Positions 6,603 to 14,046 of a DNA stretch of 14,052 nucleotides are shown here, piece after piece. Position numbers and translations under genes: made by a program. The first letter of the stretch is position 1; every line of letters starts with the position of its first letter. The notes under the pieces were generated by a model. It worked only from the letters and a program-made list of their open reading frames with translations, did not search any database and was not told where the DNA came from. The stretch is from positions 1-14,052 of the forward strand of contig CAWDKV010000010.1 of assembly GCA_963803015.1 (NCBI GenBank), in the 5' to 3' direction. Origin of the DNA: Berkiella sp963803015 (GTDB lineage Bacteria > Pseudomonadota > Gammaproteobacteria > Berkiellales > Berkiellaceae).

Positions 6603-9600
6603 ACTAAATTTAACCACTTTTTTCTTTTTTACTCCATGCAAAAAAACTTTGTTTATTATTGCATCAAGATCAATGATTTTATCACCAGAAAAAATAAAGT
6701 GTCCCTGAAAATGAATATGTTGCCAAGCCACAGGCGAAATTTTCTTCAACATGCTAATGCCTTATGATCTCCCTCAGCCTCATATTTTAGCTTGAGCTTG
6801 GATAGGATTGCCGAATTATAATGAATAATGGCATTGGCAATAAGTCTGGCACATTGATTGCTGATCTCAATTTCACGATCTCCTCTGCCTGATAATTGTT
6901 TTTTGCCATAAGCAGTTGCAATAGCCATGCGCAGTTGATGGTATGATTCCACACGATTTTGTGAACGATGTATATCTCGTTGTAGTTTTCTGTCTTGCAA
7001 ATATTTCAGGGTATAGATGCTGCGAATCAATTTATCATATTCAAATAGTGCTTTTCTGGTTTTGTTTGAGGTGCTGTAAGTGCATAGTTTTTTAATCAGA
7101 ATGCTTTGAGTGATTTCTTTACAGCCTAACGCCTTGATAATAGGTTCAATATTTGGCCATTCATCCTCAATGAGTTGGCGATCAATTTTGTCAACGGGCT
7201 TGATTAACCAATCTTATATTGAGCTGGATCATCACCACAATAAAGATGCTTGAGTTGGGCTTGCAAATTGGTAAATCGAGGGCACAACTTACCACCAAAC
7301 CAGTCCATCACAGCAAAATTGGCTTTATTAATAAGGTGCATGTCTCCTGTAATGGCCTCTGGCATAATGCTGCTTGTGTTGTTATACCAAATGTCAAAAG
7401 CAAAATAACTTTCATGCTCATGAGCACCAATCAATTCAGTTTGCAGCGGAATATGGTTGACCAACAGCGTATAAGCCACAACGCCTTTACCTTTTTTAAA
7501 GTATTTTTTGGAACGCCTTGCTTTCAGTGTTGGTCTTGCCACTTCAAATTTTTGGCCATCAACACCACCATAAAGAATAGCCATATCCAATGAGTAATCA
7601 GAGAAAAATAGGCATTTGCGCAATATCATCCCCAATGATGTCATTGGCTTTTTTCAATGTTTGCAATCGCACACGAGATTGATAAACGTCCAGCAAACTG
7701 GCATAAGGAATATCAGAAATTTCTGCCATATTAAGATTGCCGTTATTCAACGCTTGCGCGATAATGACCGCATTTAGAGTATTTTCATCGGCAAGCAATT
7801 TGGCATAGCGAGGTTGCAGTAGAGTAAATGCTGATGAATAACGACTCCGTTCATTAACAAATCGAAGAACATCCGTAATATCACACAAGGGTAATTGTTC
7901 ATAGAAACGGTGTTGAGCATCTTCATCGTATTTGTCATCATTGGATTTTTTTAAATGGAGCGTTTTAGTTTTTTCATCATAGTACAGATGCTTGAGCTTA
8001 CCTTGGGTAAAATCAGTATTAAATTTCAACCATTCTGACCGTAGTTCAGCACAGCGTTCATCCAGTAATGTTTGATAGGCTTCCTCAATGCGGGAATATC
8101 CAATGGTTCTACCAGTGACTCCTTTTTCCTTGGCTGAACGAAGCTCTTGCTGAAGCGAACGGTTTTGAATGCTATCTGCCAAATAGAGTTCTCCTGCTTT
8201 AAGCCGTTTCTTCAGTTGGCGATAAATCCAAAATTCATAGCGATCGGCATGGAATTTTTTCTCACCTTTGGCATTCGTATCAAACAAGTATTTTTCCAAC
8301 CGTTTTGGCCTGGTTTTTTCGGGGCTTGCGGTGACTGGATATTGGTTTATCGTTTTGTTGGCAGCCAAATAGCTCTTTAAGCCAGGTAATGGCTTCAAGC
8401 CAAGGACTTTCATCTGTAGTACTTGAGAAATCAATGGCCATCATTAATGGTCGTAATTGCAATTGACATCGATGAAATAAGGTATCAACCAGTTTCCATT
8501 GAAAATCGATTGGCTTAAGTTCCTCTTCATTTTCTTCAGGTATTTTATTGCGTAACTCTTCTTCAGGGATGATTGTTTCGAATGCTTTTTTGCGTACATC
8601 ACCAAAACTGATCTGATCCGGAAGCTCTTGATTGATAAATAACCGTGCAAATTTGCGCATAACAAAAGAGTCAATTTGTTTGCTTACCGCATAGTCCGTA
8701 TAGGCTTCTTTTGTTTTTTCTTTAAGATCAGCCTCAAATTGTTTGAGGCTCAAGGAAAAAGCATCAATTAAATTATCATTCAATTTAAGGTATCGCTGAG
8801 AGAGATAACATAGAAGATAAAGATAGGTCTGCTCAGATTTTAATTTCTTCCGTAATTCATAAACATCATAATAATCAACAAGACTTGCATAATAGTGAAT
8901 ATTTTGCTGGGATAGATTGAGTTTAGGCAAGAGCGATTTAGCTAACTGATACAAGGGTTTTATCGAAAGCAATTTTTCGCGCTCAGCACTTATCATGCGT
9001 GCTTTAAAATCCTTGGTATCCTGTTTGAGATCTGCTAATCCAGAAAGAGTTTCTGTTTCTTTTTCTAGCAACAATTTTTGCAAAGCGGATTTATCATCTA
9101 TCGTCAGGGATTCTCGAAGAATTGCTTCGAGCCGATTGCGTTCCGCATTTAAGACTGTGCTCACAATCTCTTGCAGGGTGGTGTATCCAGGACGCAAGAT
9201 TTTCTTTTTCTGCATAAATGCTAATAATTCGATAACGATAAATTGTGGGCTAACATCACGGCGCAGAATCTGTTCTGCCTGTGCAATCAATAATGGTTCA
9301 AATTCTTTTGACCAAGACTGATAACCAAAATGCGCTGTAATCACGGTGCATTGTGCATAATATTGGTGTTTGCTGATAGGGGTTGGATGAAACTGTTGTT
9401 CGGGAAAATACTCCTGCATAATGAAATCAATGTCTTCCTGTAGCTCATCCCACTTAAATGCAAAGAACCGATGTTTCGCCTTAAAGTAACCTATTTGAAT
9501 GGCGCAATGAACTTTGGCTGATAAATTATCGCGGCTGCGCATCAAGACTTGTTCTTCAGGGGTGAGATTGAGATAATTCGAACGCTGAACATCATCAAAA

Positions 9601-9671
9601 TCAGGGATCTCATACAAAGCAGCTTGCTCTGCTTCAGATAAAATGGTTAGATTTTTATTGCTTGCTCGCAT
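6576..9671 (-). pseudogene. tnpA: Tn3-family transposase with four frameshifts
   Basis: The frame starts at ATG 9671 (MRASNKNLTILSEAEQAALY) and spans 3096 bases, 1031 codons if corrected, a normal Tn3 TnpA length. The N-terminal DUF4158-type region is intact to about residue 440. Four single-base changes break the rest: an extra A in the A4 run at 8353-8356, an extra base near 7600-7608, a missing base near 7210-7214 and a missing base near 6748-6752. They add up to zero, so the last frame ends naturally in the left terminal repeat. The DDE residues are recognisable: D in GGVDGQKFEV, D in ITGDMHLINKANF and E in RGDREIEISNQCARLIANAI. The family C-terminal signature KKISPVAWQHIHF follows in the last frame. 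As written it cannot give a full transposase; the clean termini raise the possibility that some changes are sequence errors. Confidence 0.92.
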
Positions 9672-9684
9672 GAATAAAATTTAC

Positions 9685-9712
9685 TCTATAAATTGGCGGC
9701 AGATTCTATCAA
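9685..9712 (-). promoter_or_regulatory. Candidate tnpA promoter
   Basis: On the minus strand TTGATA (9707-9712) and TATAGA (9685-9690) are 16 bases apart, about 14 bases before the transposase ATG. It touches the palindromic recombination-like site at 9713-9745, so recombinase binding could control transposase expression, as is known for Tn3-family resolution regions. Confidence 0.4.
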
Positions 9713-9745
9713 ACATTCTGATAAGTGGCTATTTATCGGAAAGAT
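9713..9745. other. Candidate core recombination site (res/IRS-like)
   Basis: An imperfect palindrome lies between the divergent transposase and recombinase genes: the arms TTCTGATAA (9716-9724) and TTATCGGAA (9733-9741) match at 8 of 9 positions around an 8-base centre. Extending the arms to 13 bases still gives 10 matches. This geometry fits a tyrosine recombinase core site with two inverted binding elements. A similar half-element, ATTCTATCAA, lies just to the left at 9703-9712. The location is where cointegrate resolution sites sit in Tn3-family elements. Confidence 0.45.
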
Positions 9746-9838
9746 AAGAAATACAGATCCAGTGTGGTTAAGCTCTATCGATTCTTTTATAATCGCTCAC
9801 CAAGCACTGTTTTACGGAAAGTTTGCTACAATAGTATA

Positions 9839-10414
9839 ATGATGCCACCTAAAAAAATTAAAAATAGCCTGCTTAGAGCACGTGAATACTTAACACCAAC
9901 AGAAATTGATAAATTAATTGCGGCAGCAAGACATACTGGTAGGCATGGTCAGCGCGATGCAGCAATGATACTGATTGCCTATCGACATGGGTTGCGAGTT
10001 TCAGAATTAATTTCGCTTTGTTGGACACAAATTGATTTGGAACAGGGTGTGTTTTACGTTATTCGTCGTAAAAATGGTTTATCCTCTCATCATCCGCTGT
10101 TTGGTGCAGAGCTTCGTGCGCTTCGGCAGCTGAAACGTGATTATCCTGAGACCGACTATGTGTTCATGAGCGAACGAAAGGCACCCATAACAGGTGATAC
10201 ATTCCGAAAAATTGTTGCACGAGCGGGTGAAGTAGCCAAATTAGGTATGTCCGTACACCCTCATATGCTTAGACATTCAACAGGATATAAGCTCGCTAAT
10301 GATGGACAAGATACAAGAAGTATTCAGCATTATTTGGGACATAAAAATATTCAAAATACAGTTAAATATACTGAAATGTCCATAACTCGATTCAAAAGTT
10401 TTTGGAGTGATTAA
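9839..10414 (+). CDS. Short tyrosine recombinase (TnpI/FimB-like), probable cointegrate resolvase
   Basis: The reading frame is open from 9725, but the part before ATG 9839 is unlike a recombinase and contains the palindromic site, so I use 9839 (191 residues, MMPPKKIKNSLLRAREYLTP). The catalytic set is complete: R53 in HGLRVSEL, K78 in IRRKNG, H142-x-x-R145 in HPHMLRHSTGY, H168 in YLGHKN and Y177 in VKYTEM. The catalytic domain is all there; the N-terminal core-binding domain of Xer/TnpI enzymes (about 280-300 residues in total) is absent, as in the FimB/FimE family of about 200 residues. It is divergent from the transposase, so its likely job is resolving replicative transposition cointegrates at a nearby site. 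I cannot exclude another job, such as DNA inversion. A TATAAT lies right at the start codon and no clear -35 was seen. Confidence 0.9.
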   Translation: MMPPKKIKNSLLRAREYLTPTEIDKLIAAARHTGRHGQRDAAMILIAYRHGLRVSELISLCWTQIDLEQGVFYVIRRKNGLSSHHPLFGAELRALRQLKRDYPETDYVFMSERKAPITGDTFRKIVARAGEVAKLGMSVHPHMLRHSTGYKLANDGQDTRSIQHYLGHKNIQNTVKYTEMSITRFKSFWSD

Positions 10415-10459
10415 GAACAATCGAAAATTCCTAGAACTTGCACCAGTTGTCTCATAAGT

Positions 10460-10488
10460 AGTGTTACCGAGGACTAACCCCATATTTC
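10460..10488 (+). repeat. Degenerate internal copy of the terminal inverted repeat (possible)
   Basis: The sequence GTGTTACCGAGGACTAACCC, followed by CATATTTC, can be aligned with the left terminal repeat. It shares GTT near the start, the block CTAACCCCA exactly, and TTTC near the end, in the same orientation as the left end. It lies between the recombinase and passenger genes. If real, the passenger gene would be bounded by a terminal-repeat-like sequence on each side. The match is partial and may be chance. Confidence 0.3.
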
Positions 10489-10566
10489 TAACTCCATGAA
10501 AGTGTGTTAAAATTGGTCTTTTAATTTATATTAAGAGTAATTATTGGTTGTTTCTAGGAGATTAAT

Positions 10567-12702
10567 ATGCCCGCAGTATCTAAATTCCCTTTAGGGTTTA
10601 GCAATGATATAAACACTTTAAAAGGTGCCTTAAAGGCATCAGGACTAAGTGATGAACATTTTGTTAGAAATCAAAATACATGGGCGCTCCACATTAACTT
10701 AGATGGTACAATGCTACATGCAAAACAAGTGACTAACCCTGAAGGGGATTTGAATACTTACTTCCTATATTATTCTACAACTTTAATCGCAACCACGAGT
10801 ATAAAGACAGGAAAATATGCTTCTCAACAATATGAGATTACCCATGTTCATAAAGACGCATTTGTTAATTTGCCTTCATCCTTAATTGGTGAAAAACCAA
10901 AAATTGTAGAGGCAGAAAGCCAAACTACAGGTTTTGAAGATATTCCTGATTGGAATATGCAGACACAGGTTCATCTGCATCCAAATAAGATAAAAAACAT
11001 TGTTAGGGAAGCTATAAAGCGTGTATTAAAAGATCCTGCAAAAGAATATATAGTAATGAATGTTATGGGAGCTTGTGCTGATAAGGTCATGAAAGCAGAA
11101 ATACATCAAGATTATCTAGACGCATTAAAAAATAAGCAAATTGCATCTCAAAAACCAGTTACAGATGAGCCAGTAGGGCCCTCATTGGATAAAGAAGCAT
11201 TAGATAATTTATCTTATTTGACTTCGTCGAAAAATAAAGCAACTGAATTTAAATCAACACCTGATGAATTAGTAGGGCCTTCCTTGGATAACGAACTCCC
11301 TTTACTGAATAATAAATTACCCTCTCTGGACGATGAACTACCCTCTCTGGACGATGAACTACCCTCTCTGGACGATGAACTACCCTCTCTGGACGATGAA
11401 CTACCCTCTCTGGACGATGAACTACCCTCTCTGGACGATGAACTACCATCACTGGACGATGAATTACCATCACTGGACGATGAATTACTATCACTGGACG
11501 ATGAATTACCATCACTGGACGATGAATTACCATCACTGGACGATGAATTACCATCACTGGATGATGAATTACCATCACTGGATGATGAATTACCGTCGCT
11601 GGATGATGAATTACCATCATTGAGCGTTGTAAACAATGCGACTCCTGAAGCAACTACAGCACGTAATAGATTTAATGGTGCGTTTCCTCTTCATCCAGTA
11701 GAAGGTATGGAGTATTTATTTAAAAAATTAAATTCAAAGATAATCATTGAAAAAGTAGGCCGGATTTATTACATAACCCCAAATGATGAATCAATTACAA
11801 TTCTAGAAAAAAATAACGGGGTACAGGATTATTATGTTTTGTGCATCAATCATGGAGGGGTAGCCTCAACTATGCGTGATTATCCAGTAACTTCTCTCGA
11901 TTTAGGAAAAGTTGATGAACAACTAGGACAAAATAATGTAGAAGATGATATATCACTTTCATTTTTTGTACCTCCAGTAGATGATAATGGCGAATTGCCT
12001 CCCCAGGAACTTGACTCACCAAATGATGATGTGTCACTTTCATTTTATCTTCCTCCGGCGGATGATCATGATGATAAGCTGCCTCCGTTAGAAGTAAAAT
12101 TACCCCAATCTGATGATCAAGCAAACCCCAAAAATAAGATAAGCTCGTTCAATACAAATATAGGAATGTTTCCTTCTCCTAAATCAAAAAAAGCTAAAGA
12201 AGCAACATTGCCTACTGAAGAATCAATAAAAGAACAAATTCAAAGTTTACTGACTAAAGGCGAGTTACAAATAGTTCCCGTAGAGGAATTAGCGCGGCTT
12301 CCGCAAGATAAACTACTTGCCTTTTGTCAAAAAGTAAAAGAATCTCGTCACGTGTACCAATATGGATATGAGGTTCCTAATATGTTCTTATCCGGAGTCG
12401 ATGCACTGCTCAGAAGAGGTATTTCTTTAAGGAGCTTTTTATCCTTTCCTTTAGAAAAGCAAGTTTACCTTGCTAATGAAGGCTGTACATGGAGGTTTGC
12501 GGATAGGGGTGGAAATTTAGAAAAATTATGCCAATTAGAAATAGAAGATATTAAAGATATATTTTCTTGGTTGAGAGCAGACAGCGAAAAAACAATGAAT
12601 TTTATTTTAACTCAGCGGAATGCTCAGTCACCTATAGCTGGTGAAATGAATCAGATGATTGAAGATAAGTTAACTTCCGTTTCCTCATACAGCTTTAGCT
12701 AG
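10567..12702 (+). CDS. 711-residue heptad-repeat protein, transposon passenger, candidate effector
   Basis: I do not recognise this family. The start has a strong Shine-Dalgarno (AGGAG six bases upstream). Residues 1-195 look globular, with a basic helical stretch (KIKNIVREAIKRVLKD). Residues 200-250 hold degenerate copies such as VGPSLDKEAL and VGPSLDNEL, followed by 14 uninterrupted heptads PSLDDEL at 252-349. A folded segment follows (EYLFKKLNSKIIIEKVGRIY, GVQDYYVLCINHGGV). Next come two copies of DDxSLSFxxPPxDD 27 residues apart, a lysine-rich linker (SPKSKKAKEA) and a helical C-terminal domain ending in GEMNQMIEDKLTSVSSYSFS. There is no signal peptide, no membrane segment and no transposition motif. 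Size, acidic repeats and eukaryotic-like modular style resemble Legionella Dot/Icm effectors. The Ser-rich tail with a few Glu/Asp is compatible with, not proof of, such a secretion signal. It could equally be a regulatory or structural protein. Confidence 0.85.
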   Translation: MPAVSKFPLGFSNDINTLKGALKASGLSDEHFVRNQNTWALHINLDGTMLHAKQVTNPEGDLNTYFLYYSTTLIATTSIKTGKYASQQYEITHVHKDAFVNLPSSLIGEKPKIVEAESQTTGFEDIPDWNMQTQVHLHPNKIKNIVREAIKRVLKDPAKEYIVMNVMGACADKVMKAEIHQDYLDALKNKQIASQKPVTDEPVGPSLDKEALDNLSYLTSSKNKATEFKSTPDELVGPSLDNELPLLNNKLPSLDDELPSLDDELPSLDDELPSLDDELPSLDDELPSLDDELPSLDDELPSLDDELLSLDDELPSLDDELPSLDDELPSLDDELPSLDDELPSLDDELPSLSVVNNATPEATTARNRFNGAFPLHPVEGMEYLFKKLNSKIIIEKVGRIYYITPNDESITILEKNNGVQDYYVLCINHGGVASTMRDYPVTSLDLGKVDEQLGQNNVEDDISLSFFVPPVDDNGELPPQELDSPNDDVSLSFYLPPADDHDDKLPPLEVKLPQSDDQANPKNKISSFNTNIGMFPSPKSKKAKEATLPTEESIKEQIQSLLTKGELQIVPVEELARLPQDKLLAFCQKVKESRHVYQYGYEVPNMFLSGVDALLRRGISLRSFLSFPLEKQVYLANEGCTWRFADRGGNLEKLCQLEIEDIKDIFSWLRADSEKTMNFILTQRNAQSPIAGEMNQMIEDKLTSVSSYSFS
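11320..11613 (+). repeat. Tandem 21-bp repeat, 14 units (PSLDDEL heptads)
   Basis: Fourteen 21-base units follow one another without a gap, all in frame. Units 1-6 (11320-11445) are identical, beginning CCCTCTCTGGACGATGAAC. Units 7-14 (11446-11613) use a second version with synonymous changes, CCATCACTGGACGATGAAT, later with GATGAT for GACGAT. One unit (11488-11508) has CTA instead of CCA and encodes LSLDDEL. A partial fifteenth unit (PSL) follows. Two homogeneous blocks indicate two rounds of expansion by slippage or unequal crossing-over. Confidence 0.97.
11944..12066 (+). repeat. Two imperfect 42-bp repeats encoding DDxSLSFxxPPxDD
   Basis: Bases 11944-11985 and 12025-12066 share the core TCACTTTCATTTT and a GATGAT at each end. 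They encode DDISLSFFVPPVDD and DDVSLSFYLPPADD, with an 81-base period. This is a second, older repeat family within the passenger protein. Confidence 0.85.
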
Positions 12703-12723
12703 GAGTTAATGAACCAAATTTAT

Positions 12724-12751
12724 TTGACTGCCCAAACGAAGAGCTTATACT
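12724..12751 (+). promoter_or_regulatory. Outward-facing promoter at the right end of the transposon
   Basis: TTGACT (12724-12729) and TATACT (12746-12751) are 16 bases apart and each matches the sigma-70 consensus at five of six positions. The sequence lies between the passenger gene stop and the right terminal repeat, pointing out of the element. Transcription from here would cross the umuC 3' remnant and enter dinB about 200 bases downstream. Confidence 0.5.
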
Positions 12752-12791
12752 GATTGAAATACCATTATTGTTGACGGTCAAAGTTATTCTG

Positions 12792-12824
12792 CCGGAAATT
12801 TCTGGGGTTAGCGTTTAGAACCCC
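12792..12824 (-). repeat. Right terminal inverted repeat
   Basis: This is an exact reverse complement of 6570-6602 over 33 bases, ending in GAACCCC at the host junction. No base differs between the two ends. Confidence 0.95.
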
Positions 12825-12829
12825 AAATA
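12825..12829. repeat. Target-site duplication, right copy (AAATA)
   Basis: These five bases directly follow the right terminal repeat and equal those at 6565-6569. Confidence 0.93.
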
Positions 12830-12953
12830 TGGGCGAGGCACCATTCGCATGGCCGCAGAAGGGTATTCAAAACCATGGGTTATGCGAGCCGAACTTAAAT
12901 CACCTGCCTACACTACGCGCTGGAGCGATGTCCCTAAAGTGAGCTTCTATTAA
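12830..12953 (+). pseudogene. umuC: UmuC 3' remnant (DUF4113 tail)
   Basis: This stretch encodes GRGTIRMAAEGYSKPWVM, then AELKSPAYTTRWSDVPKVSF, then Y and the stop at 12951-12953. It is the C-terminal DUF4113 segment of UmuC (E. coli: MKRAMLSPRYTTR... near the end). It is in the correct frame with the 5' part once the transposon and one AAATA are removed: codon AAA (6565-6567), then TA plus T (12830) for Tyr. It has no start codon of its own and will not be translated as part of UmuC. The total reconstructed length of 420 residues is normal. Confidence 0.93.
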
Positions 12954-12954
12954 C

Positions 12955-14046
12955 ATGGGGGTTTTGCTGAGCGAGCAGGGGCAGGAGTCCCTGCGAAAAA
13001 TTATCCATATCGATATGGATTGTTTTTATGCTGCTATTGAAATGCGTGATTTTCCTGAACTTGCTAAGAAACCTATTGCGGTAGGAGGGAAGGCATCGCA
13101 GCGCGGAGTTATCTCAACCTGTAATTATGCGGCGCGACAATTTGGTGTGCGCTCTGCCATGTCTACTGCAAAGGCTTTGAGATTGTGTCGCCATCTCATC
13201 GTGCGGCCTACACGTATGGATGTGTATCATCAGGAAAGCCAATACATACGAGAGATATTTACAGAATATACCGATTTAATTGAGCCTTTATCTTTAGATG
13301 AAGCCTATCTTGACGTCACTCATTCCACGCACTGTAAAGGCAGTGCCACATGGATAGCCCAAGAGATCCGCACGCGAATTTTTCAAACACGAGGACTAAC
13401 TGCCAGTGCAGGCATTGCACCAAATAAAAGTTTGGCAAAGATTGCTAGCGATTGGCACAAGCCCAATGGGCAAATGGTGATTAAGCCTGAGGATATCGAG
13501 ACTTTTATGATTACCTTACCAGTACGAAAGTTATTTGGTGTAGGGCCAAAAATGGAAGGAAAACTTAAGGCCCATGGTATTCTTACCTGTGAAGATGTGC
13601 AAGGTCATTCGGCCGATGATTTAATAAAAGAATTTGGCGTAATGGGACAAAGGCTATATGAGCTTGCCAGAGGTATTCATAATCGCCCTGTAAATCCTCA
13701 CCGTATTAGAAAATCCATTAGTGTTGAAGAGACTTATTTGGTAGATTTACCGCATGCTGAGGCTTGTCTTAAGGTATTGCCTGATTTATTGATGCGGTTG
13801 AGTCAACGGATTAAAGGTGCTGGAGAATTGAGTGGTATTCAAACAGTCTTTGTTAAATTAAAATTTAAAAATTTTCAACAAACTACAGTGGAACACATTT
13901 GCGATCGGGTTGATCCGATGCTCATAGGACGATTAATTCAAGAGGGATATTTAAGAAAAAGGATGCCAGTAAGGTTATTAGGTGTTGGTGTTGGGCTAAA
14001 GCCTGAAAGAGAGAATAAGAGATGGATGCAGCTCTCTTTATTTTAG
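12955..14046 (+). CDS. dinB: DNA polymerase IV (DinB)
   Basis: DinB is the Y-family translesion polymerase Pol IV, which bypasses N2-guanine lesions and extends mismatched ends. The 363 residues carry the catalytic D20 (IIHIDMDCFYAAIEM), Y25 at the steric-gate position, D115/E116 in EPLSLDEAYLDV, the palm segment TASAGIAPNKSLAKIASDW, the helix-hairpin-helix segment LFGVGPKMEGKLKAHGI and a terminal beta-clamp motif QLSLF. The ATG at 12955 lies one base after the umuC stop, and the product is about 12 residues longer than E. coli DinB at the N-terminus (MGVLLSEQGQES). No closer ATG exists, and translational coupling to umuC is likely. umuD-umuC-dinB therefore formed one operon; the transposon now separates dinB from the umuD promoter. 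Confidence 0.95.
   Translation: MGVLLSEQGQESLRKIIHIDMDCFYAAIEMRDFPELAKKPIAVGGKASQRGVISTCNYAARQFGVRSAMSTAKALRLCRHLIVRPTRMDVYHQESQYIREIFTEYTDLIEPLSLDEAYLDVTHSTHCKGSATWIAQEIRTRIFQTRGLTASAGIAPNKSLAKIASDWHKPNGQMVIKPEDIETFMITLPVRKLFGVGPKMEGKLKAHGILTCEDVQGHSADDLIKEFGVMGQRLYELARGIHNRPVNPHRIRKSISVEETYLVDLPHAEACLKVLPDLLMRLSQRIKGAGELSGIQTVFVKLKFKNFQQTTVEHICDRVDPMLIGRLIQEGYLRKRMPVRLLGVGVGLKPERENKRWMQLSLF

Larger units (their letters stand above)
6570..12824. mobile_element. Tn3-family transposon inserted in umuC
   Basis: The 6255-bp element has 33-bp perfect terminal inverted repeats starting GGGGTTCTAAACGC, flanked by the 5-bp direct repeat AAATA. The GGGG start, the repeat length and the 5-bp duplication are Tn3-family features, and the largest gene inside encodes a Tn3-type DDE transposase. 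Order: transposase (minus), intergenic recombination region, tyrosine recombinase (plus), repeat-rich passenger protein (plus). Removing the element with one AAATA joins ...INQK to YGRGTIRMAAEGYSKPW and restores an uninterrupted UmuC. Both ends are identical and the target duplication is exact, so the insertion looks recent. The tyrosine recombinase in place of a serine resolvase puts it with the Tn4430-like arrangements. Confidence 0.95.

Noticed and set aside
7219..9321. Several plus-strand open frames opposite the transposase
   Set aside because: They have no recognisable domains or ribosome sites and lie antisense to a clear Tn3 transposase.
6576..9671. Programmed ribosomal frameshifting in the transposase
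   Set aside because: There are four sites with mixed direction, and none has a standard slippery heptamer with a following structure. Random indels or sequence errors are simpler.
9725..9838. 38-codon N-terminal extension of the tyrosine recombinase
   Set aside because: The frame is open, but it overlaps the palindromic recombination-like site, lacks a ribosome site and does not resemble a core-binding domain. ATG 9839 is preferred.
10518..10537. PmrA-type regulatory box before the passenger gene
   Set aside because: There is an AT-rich palindromic stretch with one half-site-like CTTAATATA on the minus strand, but no proper tandem pair as in known Legionella PmrA sites.
11214..11653. Long open frames on the minus strand and in a second plus frame over the heptad array
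   Set aside because: The repeat period is 21 bases, a multiple of three, so any frame without a stop in one unit stays open through all units. They are shadows of the 711-residue gene.
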